Assembly (NCBI GenBank): GCA_035651055.1
Contig: DASRGK010000038.1
Span: forward strand, 1 to 25,373
DNA: 25,373 nucleotides
Direction of reading: 5' to 3'
DNA from: JAFKKF01 sp035651055
Lineage (GTDB): Bacteria > Pseudomonadota > Alphaproteobacteria > Rhizobiales > Kaistiaceae
Shown: positions 21,759-25,373 of the stretch, piece by piece
How the letters are laid out: each line of letters starts with the position of its first letter
How positions within the stretch are numbered: position 1 is the stretch's first letter
Translations under genes and position numbers: made by a program
Notes under the pieces: generated by a model
Seen by the model: the letters and a program-made list of their open reading frames with translations, nothing else
The model's database searches: none
What the model was told of the DNA's origin: nothing

Positions 21759-23390
21759 GTGAAATCGCCCACCATCCAGGCTTTCGCCGATCTCGAAGCC
21801 CACCGTCCGGCGGTGGCCGCCGTCCCGCTCCGCCAGCGCTTCGAGGACGACCCGGACCGCTTCGCGAAGTTCTCGGCGTCCTTCGGCGACATGCTTCTCG
21901 ACTATTCGAAGAACCTCATCGACGAAGAGGCGATGCGCCGGCTGCTGGCGCTGGCCGAGGCGGGCGGGGTCGAGAAACAGCGGGCGGCGATGTTTTCCGG
22001 CGAGGCCATCAACCGTACCGAGAACCGGCCGGTCCTCCACGTCGCGCTCCGCGCGGCGGCGGAGGAGGTCTATCGGGCGGAAGGCAGGAACGTCGTCCCC
22101 GACGTCCAGGCCGTGCTCGCGGCAATGACCGAGTTTGCCGACGGCGTCAGATCGGGCGGGATTTCCGGGGCGGGCGGCGCGTTCACCGACGTGGTCAATA
22201 TCGGCATCGGCGGCTCGGATCTCGGGCCGCGCATGGCGACGCGCGCGCTGTCCCCCTACCACGACGGGCCCCGGCTCCATTTCGTCTCCAACGTCGATGG
22301 CGCCGATCTTCGCGACACGCTGAAGGGCCTCGACCCGGGGCGGACGCTCTTTCTCGTCGCCTCGAAGACCTTCACCACGATCGAGACAATGACCAATGCG
22401 CGGAGCGCGCGCCGGTGGATCGTCGAGGCGCTCGGCGAGGGGGCGGTCGGCAAGCACTTCGCGGCGATGTCGACGGCGCTCGACAAGGTCGATGCTTTCG
22501 GGATTGCGCGGAGCCGGACCTTCGGTTTCTGGGACTGGGTGGGCGGGCGCTACTCGATCTGGTCGGCGATCGGCCTGCCGCTCATGATCGCGATCGGTCC
22601 GGAGAACTTCCGGCGCTTTCTCGCCGGCGGCCGGTCGATGGACGATCATTTCCGCGCCAGCCCGCTCGACAAGAACCTGCCTGTCATTCTCGGCATGATC
22701 GGCATCTGGTACCGCAACATCCTCGGCTTCCCGACCTACGCGGTGCTGCCCTATGACCAGCGGCTGGAGCGGCTGCCGGCCTATCTGCAGCAGCTCGACA
22801 TGGAATCGAACGGCAAGCGCGTCCGCCTCGGCGGCGCCACCGTGATGGGGGCGACCGGGCCGATCGTCTTCGGCGAGCCGGGCACGAACGGCCAGCACGC
22901 CTTCTACCAGCTGCTCCACCAGGGCACGGATGTGGTGCCCTGCGACTTCCTGCTCGCGGCGCAGCCGGACCGCGAGGACGGGCATCACGCCATCCTCATC
23001 GCCAACTGCCTGGCGCAGAGCGAGGCGCTGATGCGCGGCCGCACCATCGCGGAAGCGCGCGCGGAAATGCGGGCGGAAGGAAAGAGCGCCAAGGAAGTCG
23101 AACTGATCGCGCCGCACAAGGTGTTCCCGGGCAACCGGCCGTCCAACACGCTCCTCTACCGCCGGCTCGATCCGGAAACGCTCGGCCGCATCATCGCGCT
23201 CTACGAGCACAAGATCTTCGTCCAGGGCACGATCTGGGGGATCAACTCGTTCGACCAGTGGGGCGTCGAACTCGGCAAGAAGCTCGCGAGCGAGCTGCTG
23301 CCGCTGGTCGAAGGCGAGGGCGCCAGGGGGAAGCGCGATTCCTCGACGCTCGGCCTCGTCGAGGCCATCCACAGGACGCGACGCCTTTGA
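21759..23390 (+). CDS. pgi: Glucose-6-phosphate isomerase
   Basis: A 543-residue enzyme interconverting glucose-6-phosphate and fructose-6-phosphate. The phosphate-binding NIGIGGSDLGP (about 147-157), SKTFTTIETMTNA, the signature GEPGTNGQHAFYQLLHQG (about 372-389) and the C-terminal KIFVQGTIWGINSFDQWGVE, with its catalytic Lys just after (about 507), are all intact. It starts at a GTG (21759), with GGAG 11 bases upstream. Its stop TGA overlaps the TTG start of the next gene. Confidence 0.97.
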   Translation: MKSPTIQAFADLEAHRPAVAAVPLRQRFEDDPDRFAKFSASFGDMLLDYSKNLIDEEAMRRLLALAEAGGVEKQRAAMFSGEAINRTENRPVLHVALRAAAEEVYRAEGRNVVPDVQAVLAAMTEFADGVRSGGISGAGGAFTDVVNIGIGGSDLGPRMATRALSPYHDGPRLHFVSNVDGADLRDTLKGLDPGRTLFLVASKTFTTIETMTNARSARRWIVEALGEGAVGKHFAAMSTALDKVDAFGIARSRTFGFWDWVGGRYSIWSAIGLPLMIAIGPENFRRFLAGGRSMDDHFRASPLDKNLPVILGMIGIWYRNILGFPTYAVLPYDQRLERLPAYLQQLDMESNGKRVRLGGATVMGATGPIVFGEPGTNGQHAFYQLLHQGTDVVPCDFLLAAQPDREDGHHAILIANCLAQSEALMRGRTIAEARAEMRAEGKSAKEVELIAPHKVFPGNRPSNTLLYRRLDPETLGRIIALYEHKIFVQGTIWGINSFDQWGVELGKKLASELLPLVEGEGARGKRDSSTLGLVEAIHRTRRL

Positions 23391-24952
23391 CCCCGATCCT
23401 GCCGAGCGGGCCGGCGATCGCGCGCGACCCGATCCTGCGGCCGCTCAACCTGACGCTGGGCACGCTCGGCTGCATCTGGTTTCTCTTTGCCCGACTCGAC
23501 TATTTCTGGTCGGGGAGCTCCGACCTCGCCTTCACCACGCTCCTCGTATCGCGCCGGATGGAGGCGTTCGACCTCGTCAGCGCCTCGGGGCCGAGCCTCG
23601 GCACCCTCTACAGCATGCCGCAGCTCGCCTTTATACCGGCGGCGATCGCCGGGGCGCTCTTCGGCTCGCCCGTGGTCGGCGTGCAGATCGTCTCGCTGCT
23701 GGCGCTTCTGGCGGTGTGGCTCGCGGGCGCGCTCGCCGCGCGGACCGTGCCGGCCGGCATCGCGCCGTCGTTCCTCGTCACCGCCTTCGTCCTCGCCATC
23801 CTCAACGACGCGTCGCTCAGGGTCGAGCTTTTCGGGGGCGAGATCGTCGGCAACTTCTTCTACGCCCAACTCGTCGGGCAGGCGCTGACGATGGTGGTGA
23901 TCGCCGCCACAGTGTTCCTCGAAGGGCGCGGCGGTCACCCGCATACGCGCTACATCGTCGTCGCGCTGGCGATCGCGGTGCTGGTCAACATCCATCTCAT
24001 TCCGGCGGCCGAACTCCTCGTCTTCCTCCTGCTCACGGTGTTTCTCGACCTCCGCCGGTCGCCGCCGGGAATGCGCCTCTGGCGCCTCGGCGAGGGCGGC
24101 CTCGCGGTCTTCGGCGCGCTGCTCCTCATCGTGCTCCATCCCGGGTTCGCGGATGCCGCGAGCGCAACCTTCAGCGACGGCACGATGCGGCTGCGCTACA
24201 CGCCGGAGGCCTTCCACGTCCTCATCCTGGCGCTCCTCGTCGGCGCGCTCTCGATCGCTGCGCTGGTCGCCTGGCTTGCCTGGCTCGACGACGACGGCCG
24301 GCGGCAATGGGCCTACCTCAAGGCGCTGGCGACATTCGGCCTGGCGGTCTCGGCCTGCTGCACCATCCAGTACGTCGCGCTCGCCTTCGGCTACGGCTCG
24401 GCGCAGGCGGTGAAGCGGTACGCATTCGCGCTCAACACGACCCTGTTCATGGCTCTGGCGCTCGCGATCGCCGTGCGCGTGACGGTCGAACTTCGCCGCC
24501 GCCGGGTCGGCGCCGCGTTCTTCAGCGAGCGGAGCGCGCGCACGCTTGCCTGTCTGGCGCCGCTCACGCTCGTCTTCTCCGGCAATTATCAGCCGCCCGG
24601 GCAGGTTTCGGTCTCGCGGCTGGCCGAGGTCGACGAATTCGCGCGCGACTACCGGAATCTCGTCCTCGGGGCCGAGCCCGGCAAGGAAGACATCGCGATC
24701 GGCGTGCGCGGCATCGGCGCGGTCGGCGATCTGCTCGTCTCGGTTGACGGACTGGCGGCGCCGGCGACAGGGAATGTCGGGGCGGCGTTCCGGCGGCAGC
24801 CGTTCCCCGAGCCGGGATCGATCCGCTACCTGCTGACGGCGCCGGGCGCCGCACCCTTTGACGTTCCGGCATGCCGGAAATACGCGGCCGCGATCGGGCT
24901 CGTCGTTGTTGACGCGCAGTGCGCCTTCGCCAAGAACGGGCCGGTCAGCTAG
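23387..24952 (+). CDS. Polytopic membrane protein of unknown function
   Basis: A 521-residue protein with about ten to twelve predicted transmembrane helices between residues 23 and 400 (for example 96-118, 157-178, 187-221, 275-300, 312-335, 347-366). A soluble C-terminal part of about 120 residues follows, with two cysteines near the end. The overall plan resembles GT-C-type glycosyltransferases or mannosyltransferase-like proteins, but I see no diagnostic catalytic motif. The only sensible start is the TTG at 23387 overlapping the pgi stop (TTGA); the frame also runs open upstream inside pgi, and the next ATG would delete the first helix. It is probably coupled to pgi translation. Confidence 0.8.
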   Translation: MTPILPSGPAIARDPILRPLNLTLGTLGCIWFLFARLDYFWSGSSDLAFTTLLVSRRMEAFDLVSASGPSLGTLYSMPQLAFIPAAIAGALFGSPVVGVQIVSLLALLAVWLAGALAARTVPAGIAPSFLVTAFVLAILNDASLRVELFGGEIVGNFFYAQLVGQALTMVVIAATVFLEGRGGHPHTRYIVVALAIAVLVNIHLIPAAELLVFLLLTVFLDLRRSPPGMRLWRLGEGGLAVFGALLLIVLHPGFADAASATFSDGTMRLRYTPEAFHVLILALLVGALSIAALVAWLAWLDDDGRRQWAYLKALATFGLAVSACCTIQYVALAFGYGSAQAVKRYAFALNTTLFMALALAIAVRVTVELRRRRVGAAFFSERSARTLACLAPLTLVFSGNYQPPGQVSVSRLAEVDEFARDYRNLVLGAEPGKEDIAIGVRGIGAVGDLLVSVDGLAAPATGNVGAAFRRQPFPEPGSIRYLLTAPGAAPFDVPACRKYAAAIGLVVVDAQCAFAKNGPVS

Positions 24953-24961
24953 AGCCGGCGC

Positions 24962-24989
24962 TTGCCGCACCGCCCGCTTCGGATAACAT
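24962..24989 (+). promoter_or_regulatory. Candidate promoter of the molybdopterin-subunit gene
   Basis: TTGCCG (24962-24967), a 16-base spacer, then TAACAT (24984-24989). It lies in the 101-base gap before the ATG at 25054 and would give a leader of about 58 bases. Confidence 0.35.
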
Positions 24990-25053
24990 TGGCCGCGCCA
25001 CAGCCCACCCACTCATTTCGATCGCATCAGGAGCGGCACCGTCCGCATTCGCC

Positions 25054-25373
25054 ATGAGCAACGTCGCCACCACCAACGCCGCGCCGATGAAATACGGTAT
25101 GGGAGCCTCGGTCCGCCGCAAGGAGGACCGCCCGCTGCTCGTCGGCAAAGGCCAGTTCACCGACGACTTCGCGGCCGAGGGCGAGCTTCGCGCCTACGTG
25201 CTCCGCTCGAGCATGGCGCATGCGAAGATCCGGGTCGGCGACCTGTCGGCGGCAAGGGAGATGCCGGGCGTCCGCCTCATCCTGACGGCCGCCGACCTCT
25301 CCGGGATCGGCGGCCTGCCGTGCAAGGGCAAGGTCCGCCAGGTCGACGGAACGCACCCGAAGTTCCCGCCCCA
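25054..25373 (+). CDS. Molybdopterin-binding subunit of a CoxL/xanthine dehydrogenase-family enzyme (partial, 5' end)
   Basis: The first 106 codons of a large hydroxylase subunit, cut by the window end. The visible part, YGMGASVRRKEDRPLLVGKG, then FTDDFAAEGELRAYVLRSSMAHAKI and MPGVRLILTAADLSGIG, is the N-terminal aldehyde oxidase/xanthine dehydrogenase a/b hammerhead domain of the aerobic carbon-monoxide-dehydrogenase-like family. The molybdenum-cofactor residues lie beyond the window, so true CO oxidation cannot be told from other substrates. The ATG at 25054 is chosen; a GGAG 21 bases upstream is distant, and an alternative ATG at 25087 exists. Confidence 0.9.
   Translation, partial: MSNVATTNAAPMKYGMGASVRRKEDRPLLVGKGQFTDDFAAEGELRAYVLRSSMAHAKIRVGDLSAAREMPGVRLILTAADLSGIGGLPCKGKVRQVDGTHPKFPP

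Noticed and set aside
1..25373. CRISPR arrays, tRNA or rRNA genes
   Set aside because: No regularly spaced direct repeats, tRNA cloverleaf cores or rRNA segments were seen in the intergenic regions.

Overview
The window is GC-rich DNA from an alphaproteobacterium, most likely of the order Hyphomicrobiales (Rhizobiales). The evidence is the gene content and order (class II vitamin B12-dependent ribonucleotide reductase, the run aroQ-accB-accC-aat facing a DUF2155 gene, an M48 protease next to a DsbA-like protein), the proteins themselves, and the style of the regulators. The genus cannot be named from the sequence alone.

Layout. 1-2766: four accessory genes (VOC protein, GNAT acetyltransferase, class III nucleotide cyclase with an N-terminal Cys4 motif, two-helix channel-like membrane protein) enclosed by a long inverted repeat. 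2767-3138: no gene, but a dense series of perfect DNA/RNA hairpins. 3139-3920: a REP-associated tyrosine transposase (RAYT) between two REP-type palindrome pairs; the RAYT frame carries an amber stop in its conserved C-terminus. 3952-5886: a solitary, AT-richer AIPR (abortive-infection phage-resistance) gene with a C-terminal cold-shock domain, preceded by a 13-bp inverted repeat that includes its own start codon. 5980-9786: nrdJ, with two NrdR-like boxes upstream. 9787-10410: no gene, but regulatory and structured DNA. 10411-14416: an Ivy-type lysozyme inhibitor, a periplasmic cupredoxin with an FNR/FixK-like box, a small alpha/beta-barrel-type protein, a LysR regulator, an HxlR regulator divergent from a two-module VOC dioxygenase-like gene, and a 49-residue basic protein. 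14566-20416: DUF2155 protein (+) facing a minus-strand run of M48 protease, DsbA-like protein, aroQ, accB, accC and aat. 20509-25373: an aminotransferase, pgi, a polytopic membrane protein starting at a TTG that overlaps the pgi stop, and the first 320 bases of a molybdopterin-binding (CoxL/xanthine dehydrogenase-like) subunit.

How the genes fit together. AccB and AccC are the biotin carrier and biotin carboxylase of acetyl-CoA carboxylase, translationally coupled to AroQ of the shikimate pathway. NrdJ makes deoxynucleotides and appears to be under NrdR control. Ivy, the cupredoxin, the DsbA-like protein, the M48 protease and DUF2155 are envelope proteins. The accessory part is 1-5900. Its most interesting element is the AIPR-cold-shock fusion, a candidate anti-phage gene between a core gene (nrdJ) and a RAYT/REP cluster, with an RNA hairpin at its start codon that the fused RNA-binding domain could conceivably act on.
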